Shown piece after piece: positions 8,073 through 17,901 of a stretch of DNA of 64,000 nucleotides; the stretch's first letter is position 1, and each line of letters opens with the position of its first letter. This DNA comes from an uncultured Microbulbifer sp. GTDB lineage: Bacteria; Pseudomonadota; Gammaproteobacteria; Pseudomonadales; Cellvibrionaceae. The DNA lies in the NCBI RefSeq assembly GCF_947489355.1, contig NZ_CANLDD010000013.1, positions 30,135 to 94,134 of the forward strand. The letters are read 5' to 3'. The position numbers were made by a program, and so were the translations under genes. The notes beneath the pieces were generated by a model. That model had not been told where the DNA came from and made no database searches. It saw nothing but the letters and a program-made list of their open reading frames with translations.

Positions 8073-9107
8073 TCAACACGGCTCTATCGCGCGGATATGC
8101 CGGGTGGCCGCCAGCCAGGCACCCAGCAACCCCAGCAGGGCGGCACCGGCAGTCAACCCCAGGAAGTCGTTGAGGCCGGGGCCGGCCAGGGTGTAGTTGC
8201 TGTCGTAACTGGAGGCCAGGCCAGCAACCGGCCCCGACAACAGCAGCACGCCGGCGAGGAGTAGCAGCCAGGCCAGCAGGCCGCCAGCAAGGCCATAACA
8301 GAGGCCACTGTAGAGGAAGGGGCGGCGTACAAAGGCGTTGGTACCGCCCACCAGCTTCACCACCCGTATCTCCTCGCGGCGGTTTTCGATATGCAGGCGA
8401 ATGGTGTTAATCACGATCAGGATTACCCCCAGCGACAACAGTACCGCAAGCCCCGCAGAGAGGCGCTGCCCCAGTTGTGTCAGTTGGGTGAGGCGCTGCA
8501 CCCAGGCCAGGTCCAGCACCACGGAATCGGTCAGTGCCTGTGCATCCAGCTTTTCAGCCAGCGCCTGCAGCTTTGCGCTATCCTGCAGATCCCGCGGGCG
8601 CAACAGCAGCACCGCCGGTAGCGGGTTGTTGTCGAGACCCATGAGCACCTCACCAAGCCCGGAAGCCCGCTCGAACTCGGCCAGGGCCATCTCCGGGGAG
8701 ATATAAGTTACCTCGGCAATAGCCGGGTCTTCGCGCAGCTTTTCGGTATAAGACCGGACTGCCCCCTCTTTTGCGTCTTTGTGCAGAAATACCGAGATCT
8801 GCGGCTGCCCATCCCAGCCGGCCACCGCGCGCTGAAAGTTCAGCAATCCCAGCTGCAAAGCGGCGGGCAATGCCAGGGCGATGGCAATCACCAGGGCCGT
8901 CAGGGTACTAGCCATAGGTGTGACAAAGAAGCGGTGCAGGGACTCCACCGCCATCTCTCGATGGTGGCCGAGCCAGCTGCGCCACAGGTCGCCAAAGCCG
9001 GTGCGCGCAACCACGGCTCCGGTGCTGCGCGCGCGCTTTTCCGCAGCAGCTTTGTTCCGGCGCTGTGTCTGCGCCGCCCTAGTTTGGGAGTACTTCACGG
9101 CTTGCAA
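8073..9107 (-). CDS. ftsX: Cell division ABC transporter permease subunit FtsX
   Basis: FtsX forms the inner-membrane part of the FtsEX complex, which couples ATP hydrolysis to control of septal peptidoglycan hydrolases. The 344-residue protein has a basic cytoplasmic N-terminus, one membrane helix at about 66-86, a periplasmic domain, then three C-terminal helices (about 218-240, 270-295, 318-338), the usual FtsX topology. Its start overlaps the end of ftsE by 29 bases, implying translational coupling; a slightly later start cannot be excluded. The N-terminal 55 residues are rich in Ala, Arg and Lys. Confidence 0.95.
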   Translation of the reverse strand: MQAVKYSQTRAAQTQRRNKAAAEKRARSTGAVVARTGFGDLWRSWLGHHREMAVESLHRFFVTPMASTLTALVIAIALALPAALQLGLLNFQRAVAGWDGQPQISVFLHKDAKEGAVRSYTEKLREDPAIAEVTYISPEMALAEFERASGLGEVLMGLDNNPLPAVLLLRPRDLQDSAKLQALAEKLDAQALTDSVVLDLAWVQRLTQLTQLGQRLSAGLAVLLSLGVILIVINTIRLHIENRREEIRVVKLVGGTNAFVRRPFLYSGLCYGLAGGLLAWLLLLAGVLLLSGPVAGLASSYDSNYTLAGPGLNDFLGLTAGAALLGLLGAWLAATRHIRAIEPC

Positions 9108-9765
9108 CCCCGTCGTAAATCAACTGGCCCTCCTGCAGCGTCAGCACCCGCTGGCGCATATACGCAACCAGCTCCAAATCATGGCTGGCCACCAGCACGG
9201 TGACTCCCACGGCGTTGAAATCGGCAAACAACTGCATGATTTCCCGCGAGAGCTGTGAATCCAGGTTGCCAGTGGGCTCGTCCGCCACCAGTATTGCCGG
9301 CTTATTCACCACGGCGCGGGCAATACCCACGCGCTGCTGCTCTCCCCCGGAGAGTACCATGGGGTTCTGCTTTTCCTTGTGCAACAGCCCGACTTTATCC
9401 AGCGCTGCGCGCACCCGGCGGCCCGTTTCACGCCTGTTGCAGCCGGTTACAGACAGGGGCAGGGCAATATTGTCGAATACGCTGCGGTCAGACAACAACT
9501 GGTGGTTCTGGAACACAATGCCCAGATTCCGTCGGTAATAGGGGATCTGATGATTGCGCAGACGGTTGAGGTTTTGCCCGGCCACCAGAATCGTGCCCTT
9601 GGTGGGGCGCTCAATGGCGGTGAGCAATCTGAGCAGGGTGCTTTTGCCGGCACCGGAATGCCCGGTGATAAACACCATATCGCCGCGGGGGATTTCCAGG
9701 CTGACCCGTGCCAGGGCGTCCTGTCCCGATGCATAGCGCTTGTTCACATGGTCAAAGGTGATCAC
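9079..9765 (-). CDS. ftsE: Cell division ABC transporter ATP-binding subunit FtsE
   Basis: FtsE is the cytoplasmic ATPase of FtsEX. The 228-residue protein has Walker A GHSGAGKST (35-43), the Q-loop region FQNHQLLSD, the ABC signature LSGGEQQR, Walker B ILVADEPTGNLD and the switch His in VASHDLELV. It is 30 bases downstream of ftsY and overlaps ftsX, so ftsY-ftsE-ftsX form one operon. Confidence 0.97.
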   Translation of the reverse strand: MITFDHVNKRYASGQDALARVSLEIPRGDMVFITGHSGAGKSTLLRLLTAIERPTKGTILVAGQNLNRLRNHQIPYYRRNLGIVFQNHQLLSDRSVFDNIALPLSVTGCNRRETGRRVRAALDKVGLLHKEKQNPMVLSGGEQQRVGIARAVVNKPAILVADEPTGNLDSQLSREIMQLFADFNAVGVTVLVASHDLELVAYMRQRVLTLQEGQLIYDGVASREVLPN

Positions 9766-9795
9766 GATTATGGATTTTCCCTGAGGGTGAGGTAA

Positions 9796-11079
9796 TCAGG
9801 CCCCATCGCGACTAAAAAGGGCCGAGACAAATTCACGCGCGCGGAAAGGCTGCAGGTCTTCCGCCTGCTCGCCCACACCGATAAAGCGTACGGGAATGCC
9901 GAAGTGCCGCGCCAGGGCAAAGATCACTCCACCCTTGGCGGTGCCATCCAGTTTGCTCAGCACCAGGCCGGTGACGCTGGCTGCCTGGCGGAACTGGGTG
10001 GCCTGGTTGATGGCGTTCTGGCCGGTGCCGGCATCCAGTACCAGCAGGACCTCGTGGGGGGCGCTGGGGTCCAGCTTACCCATGACGCGGCGCACCTTGG
10101 TCAGCTCCTCCATCAGATTGGATTTGGTATGCAGGCGCCCTGCGGTATCTGCAATCACGACATCGACCCCGCGGGCCTGGGCCGACTGCACCGCATCGAA
10201 AATAACCGAGGCGCTGTCCGCGCCGGTGTGCTGGGCGATCACTGGCACATGGTGGCGCTGCCCCCAGACCTGCAACTGTTCTACCGCAGCGGCGCGGAAG
10301 GTATCGCCGGCGGCGAGCATGACCGACCTGCCCTCGTTGAGAAAGCGATGCGCCAGCTTGCCTATTGTGGTGGTTTTGCCGACACCGTTGACGCCGACCA
10401 CCAGAATCACATAGGGCTTTTTGCCGGTGTCTATGACAAGGGGGGCCTCGACGCTGTCAAGTAAATCGGTCAATTCCTGCTGCAGCGCGCTGTAGAGCGC
10501 ATTGCCATCGGCCAGTTCGCGACGGGAGACGCGCTCGGTAAGACGCCCGACGATTTCACTGGTGGCCTCGACCCCCACATCCGCGATCAGCAACTGGGTT
10601 TCCAGCTCTTCAAGCAGATCCTCATCGATCTCCTTGGTGCCGAGGAACAGGTTGCCCATACCTTCGGCAAACTGGCTGCTGGTGCGGCTGAGGCCCCGGC
10701 GAATGCGCGCAAACAATCCCTCTTTCTTTATTGGGGTCGACTTTTCCTGCAGGGGGGCCGTGGGTTTAGGCAGGGACTCCGGTGTGGGAGGCAGGGGGGC
10801 ATCTGCGGCGGCAGCACCTTGCATTTCCCCGACAACAGGCTGCGGGGGCTCTGCCGGAGCCTGCTCCGCAACTGTCCCGCTCGGGTCCTCCTCAGAGGCC
10901 TCCTGCCCGGCGGTGATGCGCGCTTTAGGCGTAGGGGATTCTTCCTGTACTGCCGAAGGTGCCCGCTGCTTCGCCGGCAATACCTCTTCGGGCACAGCGG
11001 CGGCCTCTGCATGCCCTTTCTGGGGCTCGCTTTGTTCGGGTTTGCCCTTTTTCTTTTTACGCAGAAAATCAAAGATCAT
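9796..11079 (-). CDS. ftsY: Signal recognition particle receptor FtsY
   Basis: FtsY is the membrane-associated GTPase that docks SRP-ribosome complexes for co-translational insertion. I place the start at ATG 11079 (MIFDFLRKKKKGKPEQ), giving 427 residues; the open frame extends upstream to 11565, but that part is antisense to rsmD and lacks FtsY features. Residues about 1-120 are the acidic, Pro/Ala-rich A domain. The NG domain follows with G1 GVNGVGKTTTIGK (about 228-240), DTAGR, LDAGTGQNA and SKLDGTAKGG. The gene is divergent from rsmD with 67 bases between them. Confidence 0.96.
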   Translation of the reverse strand: MIFDFLRKKKKGKPEQSEPQKGHAEAAAVPEEVLPAKQRAPSAVQEESPTPKARITAGQEASEEDPSGTVAEQAPAEPPQPVVGEMQGAAAADAPLPPTPESLPKPTAPLQEKSTPIKKEGLFARIRRGLSRTSSQFAEGMGNLFLGTKEIDEDLLEELETQLLIADVGVEATSEIVGRLTERVSRRELADGNALYSALQQELTDLLDSVEAPLVIDTGKKPYVILVVGVNGVGKTTTIGKLAHRFLNEGRSVMLAAGDTFRAAAVEQLQVWGQRHHVPVIAQHTGADSASVIFDAVQSAQARGVDVVIADTAGRLHTKSNLMEELTKVRRVMGKLDPSAPHEVLLVLDAGTGQNAINQATQFRQAASVTGLVLSKLDGTAKGGVIFALARHFGIPVRFIGVGEQAEDLQPFRAREFVSALFSRDGA

Positions 11080-11146
11080 TCGTATATCCGGGTGTACCGC
11101 TTGCAGAAAGACGCTAATCTTAGCATCGCTAAGCCCCCAGTAGAGA

Positions 11147-11752
11147 GTGACCTTGGCCAGAAGTTCATCGCACCGGTCAACCCCGCCGCCCCGTTCGCAG
11201 TTGCGTATCATTGGAGGACAGTGGCGCGGGCGCAAGTTGCAGTTCGCAGCGGTGGCGGGGCTGAGGCCCACCGGCGACCGGCTGCGCGAAACCCTGTTTA
11301 ACTGGCTGCAATGCTCTCTGCCCGGCACGCGCTGCCTGGATCTGTTTGCGGGCTCGGGTGCCCTGGGGCTGGAGGCGCTGTCCCGCGGCGCCACCTCGGT
11401 GGACTTTGTCGAGCTGAACGCACAGGCGGCGCACACCCTGAAGGAACAACTGCAATTGTTGGGCGCTTTCGGGGCCCAGGTGCACAACTGCAAAGCGCAC
11501 GACTTCCTGGCGAGCACCAGCAAACGGTACGATATCGTCTTTGTTGATCCACCCTTTGCCGACAATCTCTGGCAGGAGAGTCTCGATGCGCTGGAAAGTC
11601 ACCTCGCCCCCGAAGCTTTGGTCTATGTCGAGACACCTCGCAATACCGCGCTCCCAACGCCACCACACTGGCAACTGGACAAGGAAAAATCCACGGGGCA
11701 AGTGTGTATGCGCTTATATCATTGCGCGCCATCCCGTCCTGACGATCACTAG
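11147..11752 (+). CDS. rsmD: 16S rRNA (guanine(966)-N2)-methyltransferase
   Basis: RsmD methylates G966 of 16S rRNA in the assembled 30S subunit. The 201-residue product has the N-terminal RIIGGQWRGRKL block (20-31), the SAM loop LDLFAGSGALGLEALSRG (64-81) and the catalytic motif VDPPF (133-137). It is followed by coaD in the usual rsmD-coaD order, with a 98-base gap. Confidence 0.95.
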   Translation: MTLARSSSHRSTPPPRSQLRIIGGQWRGRKLQFAAVAGLRPTGDRLRETLFNWLQCSLPGTRCLDLFAGSGALGLEALSRGATSVDFVELNAQAAHTLKEQLQLLGAFGAQVHNCKAHDFLASTSKRYDIVFVDPPFADNLWQESLDALESHLAPEALVYVETPRNTALPTPPHWQLDKEKSTGQVCMRLYHCAPSRPDDH

Positions 11753-11790
11753 AGGGGCAGGGCACACCCGTTGGCCCCATTCCTTTTTGA

Positions 11791-12327
<537 letters not shown>

Positions 12328-12357
12328 CCCGGATTCAGGGGAATTTCTGATACACTC

Positions 12358-14109
12358 ATGCGGGTTTTTCCACAGTCCGCGGAGTGTCTCGTGCGCCACC
12401 TTCTCTTCGCCTTCGCCGTTTTTCTGAATCAGGCCGTTGCCGACGAGCCACAGCCGGAAATTGATACCGGCCGTAGCGCCATCAAATCCGCCACTGCCGG
12501 AACCTATATGGCGGTCACCGCCAACCCCTACGCCAGCCGCACCGCTGAACAGATCCTTGCGCGCGGCGGTACCGCCGTGGATGCAGCCATCGCCGCACAG
12601 ATGGTCTTGGGACTGGTGGAACCGCAGTCATCGGGCATCGGCGGCGGTGCCTTTATGCTCAGTTACAACGCCGAACAGAAAAAACTCCGCTACTACGACG
12701 GGCGGGAGACAGCGCCGGCAGCGGTCAACGAAGACTATTTCATGCACGATGGCAGACCGCGCTCTTTTATGCAGGCGGTGATCGGCGGTTATTCCGTAGG
12801 TGTGCCCGGGGTAGTCCGCATGCTGGCACTGGCACACCGGCGCGACGGCAAACTGCCCTGGGCATCCCTGTTCCAGCCGGCGATCCAGTTGGCTGAGTCC
12901 GGGTTTGAAATTTCCCCGCGACTGCACCAATTGTTGCTGAAATTGCCCAGGGTGGCCGCCAGGCCCGCTATCACCAACTACTTCTTCAACGGTGACGGCG
13001 AGCCATTACCGGTGGGATATCGGCTGAAGAATCCGGAGTATGCGCAAACCCTGCGGGCCATCGCCAAGGGCGGTGCCGATGCCTTTTACCGGGGGGAGAT
13101 CGCCGAGGCAGTTGTACAGGCGGTACAGGGCGACCCGATCAATCCCGGCCTGCTCAGCCTGAAGGATATGGCGCACTATCGCGCAAAAGAGCGACAACCC
13201 CTGTGCTTCTTGTTTCTCGAATACCGCGTCTGCAGTGCCGATGCGCCCTCCTCGGGCGGCACCACCATGGGCGCTATCCTGGGTGTACTGCAGGCGTTTC
13301 CACTGCAGGACCTGGAAGCCGGTGACGACTTGCTCACCCATCTGTTTGTCGAGGCATCGGAGCTGGCATTTGCCGACCGCAACGCCTACGCCGCCGATCC
13401 CGATTTTGTCAGTGTACCCAGTCAATTGTTGGTCTCCACCCACTATCTGAAAGGGCGCACAGCGCTGATCGATCCGGACAGCGCCACCGTGGCCGAGCCT
13501 GGCGACCCCACCGGCCATGCGCGCAAGCGCGCTATGTCGCAATCGCCGGAAATGCCCAATACCAGTCACCTGGTTATTGTCGACCGCTACGGCAACGGGG
13601 TCAGTATGACCACCAGCATCGAGACCGGGTTTGGCTCGCGCCTGCTTGTGAAGGGGTTCCTGTTGAATAACCAGCTGACCGACTTTTCCTTCACCCCGAA
13701 AAACGCAGACGGGCAGCCGGTGGCCAACCGCATCCAGGCGCGCAAGCGGCCGCGTTCTTCCATGTCCCCCACGATCGTATTCAACCCCGACGGCAGCATG
13801 CGCCTGTTAGTGGGTTCACCCGGTGGCTCCCGTATTATCGACTACACCGCGCGCACCATCCTCTATCACCTGGGTCTGAACATGCCCATTGCAGACGCCA
13901 TTGCCGCCGGCAACATCGCGGCGATTGGTCGGCGTGTGGAACTGGAGCCGGGCTTCTTCAGTGAGGATACCGTTGAGAAACTGGAGGCGCGCGGGCATCA
14001 GGTGGTGGAGCGCAACCTCAACAGCGGCCTTCACGCGATCGCGCTAAAAGGCAACAAACTCTACGGCGGCGCTGATCCCCGCCGGGAGGGCAGCGCCCGC
14101 GGGCACTAA
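12358..14109 (+). CDS. ggt: Gamma-glutamyltransferase precursor
   Basis: The enzyme cleaves the gamma-glutamyl bond of glutathione and transfers it to water or amino acids, normally in the periplasm. The 583-residue precursor has a hydrophobic N-terminal export signal. The substrate-binding R116 is in YDGRETAP (113-120), and autocleavage would make Thr402 (NTSHLVIVD) the N-terminal nucleophile of the small subunit. Later motifs include SMSPTIVFNPDG and VGSPGGSRI, the oxyanion/Ser region. The protein starts 30 bases after coaD on the same strand. It converges on the amidohydrolase-like gene. Confidence 0.93.
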   Translation: MRVFPQSAECLVRHLLFAFAVFLNQAVADEPQPEIDTGRSAIKSATAGTYMAVTANPYASRTAEQILARGGTAVDAAIAAQMVLGLVEPQSSGIGGGAFMLSYNAEQKKLRYYDGRETAPAAVNEDYFMHDGRPRSFMQAVIGGYSVGVPGVVRMLALAHRRDGKLPWASLFQPAIQLAESGFEISPRLHQLLLKLPRVAARPAITNYFFNGDGEPLPVGYRLKNPEYAQTLRAIAKGGADAFYRGEIAEAVVQAVQGDPINPGLLSLKDMAHYRAKERQPLCFLFLEYRVCSADAPSSGGTTMGAILGVLQAFPLQDLEAGDDLLTHLFVEASELAFADRNAYAADPDFVSVPSQLLVSTHYLKGRTALIDPDSATVAEPGDPTGHARKRAMSQSPEMPNTSHLVIVDRYGNGVSMTTSIETGFGSRLLVKGFLLNNQLTDFSFTPKNADGQPVANRIQARKRPRSSMSPTIVFNPDGSMRLLVGSPGGSRIIDYTARTILYHLGLNMPIADAIAAGNIAAIGRRVELEPGFFSEDTVEKLEARGHQVVERNLNSGLHAIALKGNKLYGGADPRREGSARGH

Positions 14110-14159
14110 CCTCCCTTTGGCTGCCCCTTGGAAGAACCCCTGGCCATTTTTCAGGCTTT

Positions 14160-15767
14160 TTATCTGGCGGGCAAGCCGGATGTGCGGGGGTTGTCACTGT
14201 CGTGGACCAGTCTTCCCTTGTAATAGGTGCGCAGCACACGGGCCCTATGGATTTCCTCGACCGGAATCTGGAAGAGGTTGCGGTCCAACACAATAAAATC
14301 CGCCCATTTGCCCTTTTCCAGACTGCCGGTTTCTGCTTCCAGGCCGTTGGCAAAGGCGCCGTTAATGGTCACGGTCTCTATCATCGCCGCAAGAGGAATC
14401 CTGCGCCGGACTCCGGATTGAATATCGGCCAGTGGCGTGTCCGACCCGCCCGGTAACCAGGCATAGCCGGATACCAGGGTCACCCCCACGGGGAAAAAGC
14501 GCCCGGCCCCGGACCTGTCGGGGTGAACACGCTTTGACGGAATCTGCCCGGGATGCAATACCGCCACAATGTTGCCCTGTGCAAACCGCTGTAATTCCCC
14601 GGCGCTGGCAATTGAGGCGCCCAGGATGCTGTTGCGCTGGCGCTTTGCGACCGCCTCCAATTGCAGCAGGGCCGCCAGGGCCCGCTCAGTGCCGACCCGA
14701 TTTCCCGCGTACAGTTGTACCGAAAAATTTTGCCTGTTTGCGCGCTGAATCAACCGGGCCATTCTGTCAATTTCTACCGGTTCCATATTAACGTGCATGT
14801 CGGTGGACGTTTGATGATCCAGTGCTGAAACACTCACGGAGCCTATCTGGAAATCCTCACTGGTATAGTGTTTTGCAAGACCTTGCAATACCCTTAGCTG
14901 TGCCTCGGTAATTCCCGGCGAAACGGTAAAAGCAGTCCTCACACGCAGATCCAAAGGGCTGAGCCCAGATAAGGTCTCCATATCCGCTATTTGCTCCCTA
15001 TCGCTCTTTGGGGGTATCCCGACTTCATACGCGGTTGTCACCCCCCGGCTTGGCGCCAGTTTATGTACGCGCAAAATAGCTTCCCGATAGTCTGTGGAGC
15101 GGCCTTCCGGTATCAATTTCTGCAAAAGTGCAGTTGCGCCGCGCCCGCGCAATAAGCCGACAGCCATGCCATCTTCATCCCTCACGATCAACCCATCTTG
15201 GGGGTTTTCTGTATCGTTATCGATACCTGCAGCCGCCAGCCCCTCAGAATTTGTCCAAATACTGGCACTATCGGCGGAAAACAGGATGATCGGGATTAAG
15301 TCATTGACCTGGTCCAGAATCTCTTTGTGGGGCCTGCGGGGGGAAAAAACCCGCGCACGCCAGCCCATTCCAACAATAACCTGTTGATTCGGATTTTCCA
15401 CTATGAATTTTTCTACAGAGTGACGATAATCCTCTATAGAGTTTCCAGAGAAAAGATTGATACCAGAGACCGCTCCCCGAATTTTTATTCCCTGTATAAA
15501 CCCCGGTAAAATAAAGTGCCCATGAAGGTCTTCAATTGTTGTTTGTGGTCCGATATGGTTTTCTATTTCCCGGCCACTGCCAACGTAGACAATGCGTCCA
15601 CCCTTGACTGCCATCACCGAAGCGACAGATTTATCCCTGTTCACAGTGTAGATATGGGCATTTTTGATCACCAGATCGACTGGAGTAACTACTGAGACTC
15701 CGCTGGGGTCAGCCCGCCCACAAGACAGCAAAAGGAAACCCGCTAAAAACCAGGTCAGGTGCATCAT
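14160..15767 (-). CDS. Amidohydrolase-3-like lipoprotein, probable pseudoenzyme
   Basis: I choose the start at 15767 because GGGAGGT lies just upstream; 535 residues follow. A lipoprotein signal ends LLLSC with C16 as lipidation site. The body matches the Amidohydro_3 (YtcJ-like) family: DLVIKNAHIYTVNRD, ILPGF, WTNSEGLAAAGI, a C-terminal GGSDTPL and KGKWADFIVLDRNLF. The metal ligands are missing, however. After LPGF (87-90), where HxH is expected, it has IQGIKIRG; the HxxGDRA motif is LYAGNRVG (352-359); the EHA motif is LGASIAS (382-388). Only D443 of GGSD remains. It is likely an exported binding or structural protein rather than a hydrolase. The function is unknown. Confidence 0.85.
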   Translation of the reverse strand: MMHLTWFLAGFLLLSCGRADPSGVSVVTPVDLVIKNAHIYTVNRDKSVASVMAVKGGRIVYVGSGREIENHIGPQTTIEDLHGHFILPGFIQGIKIRGAVSGINLFSGNSIEDYRHSVEKFIVENPNQQVIVGMGWRARVFSPRRPHKEILDQVNDLIPIILFSADSASIWTNSEGLAAAGIDNDTENPQDGLIVRDEDGMAVGLLRGRGATALLQKLIPEGRSTDYREAILRVHKLAPSRGVTTAYEVGIPPKSDREQIADMETLSGLSPLDLRVRTAFTVSPGITEAQLRVLQGLAKHYTSEDFQIGSVSVSALDHQTSTDMHVNMEPVEIDRMARLIQRANRQNFSVQLYAGNRVGTERALAALLQLEAVAKRQRNSILGASIASAGELQRFAQGNIVAVLHPGQIPSKRVHPDRSGAGRFFPVGVTLVSGYAWLPGGSDTPLADIQSGVRRRIPLAAMIETVTINGAFANGLEAETGSLEKGKWADFIVLDRNLFQIPVEEIHRARVLRTYYKGRLVHDSDNPRTSGLPAR

Positions 15768-16007
15768 GTTACCTCCCTTTTCCCAGGTGAAAAATATTAC
15801 CGGCATGCTCTTGAGTTATACATCGATAGCACAGCAATAATCCCTGTACAGATTTTTTCGATATAAAGGACCAACCCGAGTATTTATATTTAAGCAGCAC
15901 TTATTCCACTACTTAAATTTCAGGTATCAACAGAAAAATTATAGGAAAGGAAAAACACCTGGCTATTAACCCGACCGTCGATGAGATTGCCGCGCTGATA
16001 AATACAG

Positions 16008-16547
16008 CTAGGGCCGGAACCAGTGATAGCCGAAGGAATGACTGGTGCAGGGACCCAGACCACACTCAAAAACAGTACTGATCAGGTTGGCCAGGGCAAT
16101 GGTGAAAAATGCCGCTGCGACAAATTTCTCGGCGAAACCAAATCGACACGGAACACCGTTTTGTCGGGCAAAGGCCAACATCAGGATGATCCCGCTGTAG
16201 GCCAACAGGGCAAAGAAAGCAATGGCAGCCCAGGTATACAGGTGCAGGCCAAGAACAGGACTGCCAAAGCCAGGGTTGCCCGGCAGGATATGCAGCAGCA
16301 CTTGTCGCCCAGCCACAGCCAGTCCGGCGAGGCTCGACAATATAACTACCCCGTAGTGCATGGGGCGCACACCGAAGCGCAAATTCAGTAACAGGCCAAT
16401 GCCCACCATGGTAAAAGCGACACGCTGCAGCAGGCACAGAGGGCAGGGAAATTGCTGCAGGAATATCTCCACGGCAAAGGCAAACCACAACGCGACCGTC
16501 ACGGCCAATAGGATCAGGGTATCGAGTCTTCGCACTGTATACGCCAT
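16008..16547 (-). CDS. DsbB-like quinone-linked thiol oxidoreductase, variant
   Basis: DsbB proteins reoxidise DsbA-type periplasmic thiol oxidases and pass electrons to quinone. The 179-residue membrane protein has the first redox pair in FPCPLCLLQR (about 34-43) and the HLYTWAA stretch of this group. The canonical second periplasmic loop with two cysteines is absent: the loop is only LPGNPGFGSPVLG. Extra cysteines occur instead in GVPCRF and, after the last helix, FECGLGPC. It is preceded 13 bases upstream by a DUF5993 gene, which suggests one operon. Which thiol protein it serves is unknown. Confidence 0.85.
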   Translation of the reverse strand: MAYTVRRLDTLILLAVTVALWFAFAVEIFLQQFPCPLCLLQRVAFTMVGIGLLLNLRFGVRPMHYGVVILSSLAGLAVAGRQVLLHILPGNPGFGSPVLGLHLYTWAAIAFFALLAYSGIILMLAFARQNGVPCRFGFAEKFVAAAFFTIALANLISTVFECGLGPCTSHSFGYHWFRP

Positions 16548-16560
16548 GCCATCACCACGC

Positions 16561-16713
16561 CTAGAAGGAGAGGCCCAACACCTCGGTCATGTGATAAGCA
16601 CACCAGGCGATATAAATCAGCAAAGTCGCCAGCCACCAACCGATCACCGCACGCCGGCGGCCCTTCCATAGAGACCAGATGGCTATCAGGACCGTGAGGA
16701 AAGGCAACATCAT
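16561..16713 (-). CDS. DUF5993 family small membrane protein
   Basis: I translated this frame by hand; it is too short for routine ORF calls. The 50-residue product has two hydrophobic helices (about 2-14 and 24-42) around a basic turn KGRRRAVIG and ends HMTEVLGLSF. This matches the DUF5993 pattern of small two-helix proteins ending in a short LNLSF-like tail, encoded next to DsbB-like genes. Two adjacent ATGs (16713, 16710) can serve as start. It probably acts with the DsbB-like protein, but its role is unknown. Confidence 0.75.
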   Translation of the reverse strand: MMLPFLTVLIAIWSLWKGRRRAVIGWWLATLLIYIAWCAYHMTEVLGLSF

Positions 16714-16794
16714 TACCACGACCTATCTCCGCAGCCAGCATTCGTGCTGATATGAGTATTGCCGATCCCTGCTGCTCACACACAACCCAGCCCC

Positions 16795-17610
16795 TCAACG
16801 CTGGCAACGGGTACAGAAGAAGGTGTTGCGCTGCCCCAGAATCCTATCGCGCAGCGGGCGCCCACAGGTTGGGCAGGGCGTCCCCGCACGGCCATAGACA
16901 TTGAGCTCCTGGGCGAAGTAACCCGGTTTGCCATCCCCCCCGGTGAAGTCCCGCAGGGTCGTCCCTCCCTGGGTGATGGCCCGCTGCAACACCTGCTTGA
17001 TGGCCTCCGCGAGGCGTCCATAGCGGGCCCTGGAGATAGAACCCGCCTCCCGGTCCGGGCGGATACCGGCGAGAAACAATGACTCACTGGCGTAGATATT
17101 GCCGACGCCCACCACAATATGCCCATCCATAATGAGTGTTTTCACCGACTGCCGGCGCTTGCGGGAGACCGAGAACAGATAGTCCCCGTTAAATTTGGCA
17201 GAGAGCGGCTCCGGACCCAGGTGGCTGAGCAGTTTGTGGGTCAGGGGGTTGCCGGAAGCCCACAGCAGCGCACCAAAGCGGCGCGGGTCCCGGTAGCGCA
17301 GTATCCAGCCGCTGTCGAGCCGCCAGTCGATATGGTCGTGTTTCTCGGGCTCAGTGCCGGCCTCCACCATACGCAGGCTGCCGGACATCCCCAGGTGCCA
17401 GATGGCGCAGCCCGTATCCGTGTACACCAGCAGGTACTTGGCGCGGCGGGCCAGGCGGAGTATCCGGGCACCGCGGATACGGCGAGCAAAGTCCGGCTCC
17501 ACCGGCCAGCGCAGGCGGGGTTGGCGCACCTCGGCAGAGCATACCCGGCGCCCCTTCAGGTGGGACTGCAGCCCCAGACGTGTGGTCTCTACTTCCGGTA
17601 GTTCTGGCAT
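16795..17610 (-). CDS. mutM: Formamidopyrimidine-DNA glycosylase
   Basis: MutM removes 8-oxoguanine and formamidopyrimidines from DNA and cuts the abasic site. I start at ATG 17610, so that after Met removal the N-terminus is PELPEVE, where Pro is the nucleophile. The 271-residue protein has HLGMSGSLR and a C-terminal zinc finger with CPTCGRP and FFCTRCQR, the fourth-Cys type. The frame continues upstream but only into the intergenic region. It follows rpmG on the same strand after a terminator. Confidence 0.96.
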   Translation of the reverse strand: MPELPEVETTRLGLQSHLKGRRVCSAEVRQPRLRWPVEPDFARRIRGARILRLARRAKYLLVYTDTGCAIWHLGMSGSLRMVEAGTEPEKHDHIDWRLDSGWILRYRDPRRFGALLWASGNPLTHKLLSHLGPEPLSAKFNGDYLFSVSRKRRQSVKTLIMDGHIVVGVGNIYASESLFLAGIRPDREAGSISRARYGRLAEAIKQVLQRAITQGGTTLRDFTGGDGKPGYFAQELNVYGRAGTPCPTCGRPLRDRILGQRNTFFCTRCQR

Positions 17611-17659
17611 TATCTGCTTTCGCGGACCCTCAGGACCGGCGTACCGAATCCACAGAGAC

Positions 17660-17690
17660 AAAAAAGCCCGGTGACTGGCCGGGCTTTTTA
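17660..17690 (-). terminator. Rho-independent terminator after rpmG
   Basis: On the minus strand, AAAAAGCCCGG and CCGGGCTTTTTT form a strong stem with a seven-base loop and a T run, about 20 bases past the rpmG stop. It separates rpmBG from mutM and would also work on the plus strand. Confidence 0.9.
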
Positions 17691-17709
17691 CAGGCTACGC
17701 AAGCGACAG

Positions 17710-17865
17710 TCACTTGATTTTGCCTTCCTTGTACATAACATGCTTGCGTACAACGGGATCGTACTTTTTGATCTCCATTTTCTCGGGCATGTTGCGCTTG
17801 TTCTTGGTGGTCGTGTAAAAGTGGCCGGTACCGGCACTGGAATTCAGGCGGATCTTCTCGCGCAT
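17710..17865 (-). CDS. rpmG: 50S ribosomal protein L33
   Basis: The frame is too short for the usual cutoffs and was read by hand: 51 residues starting [18 protein letters not shown] and ending YKEGKIK. This is the zinc-free (no CxxC) form of L33 found in most gammaproteobacteria. It follows rpmB by 36 bases on the same strand, the conserved rpmB-rpmG operon, and is closed by the terminator at 17660-17690. Confidence 0.97.
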   Translation of the reverse strand: MREKIRLNSSAGTGHFYTTTKNKRNMPEKMEIKKYDPVVRKHVMYKEGKIK

Positions 17866-17901
17866 TGCTCTCTCTCCAATCGGTTTGCTGGGCTACAGCC
17901 G

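Noticed and set aside
11080..11565. N-terminal extension of the ftsY reading frame
   Set aside because: It is antisense to rsmD, has no FtsY features, and the natural start MIFDFLRKK is at 11079.
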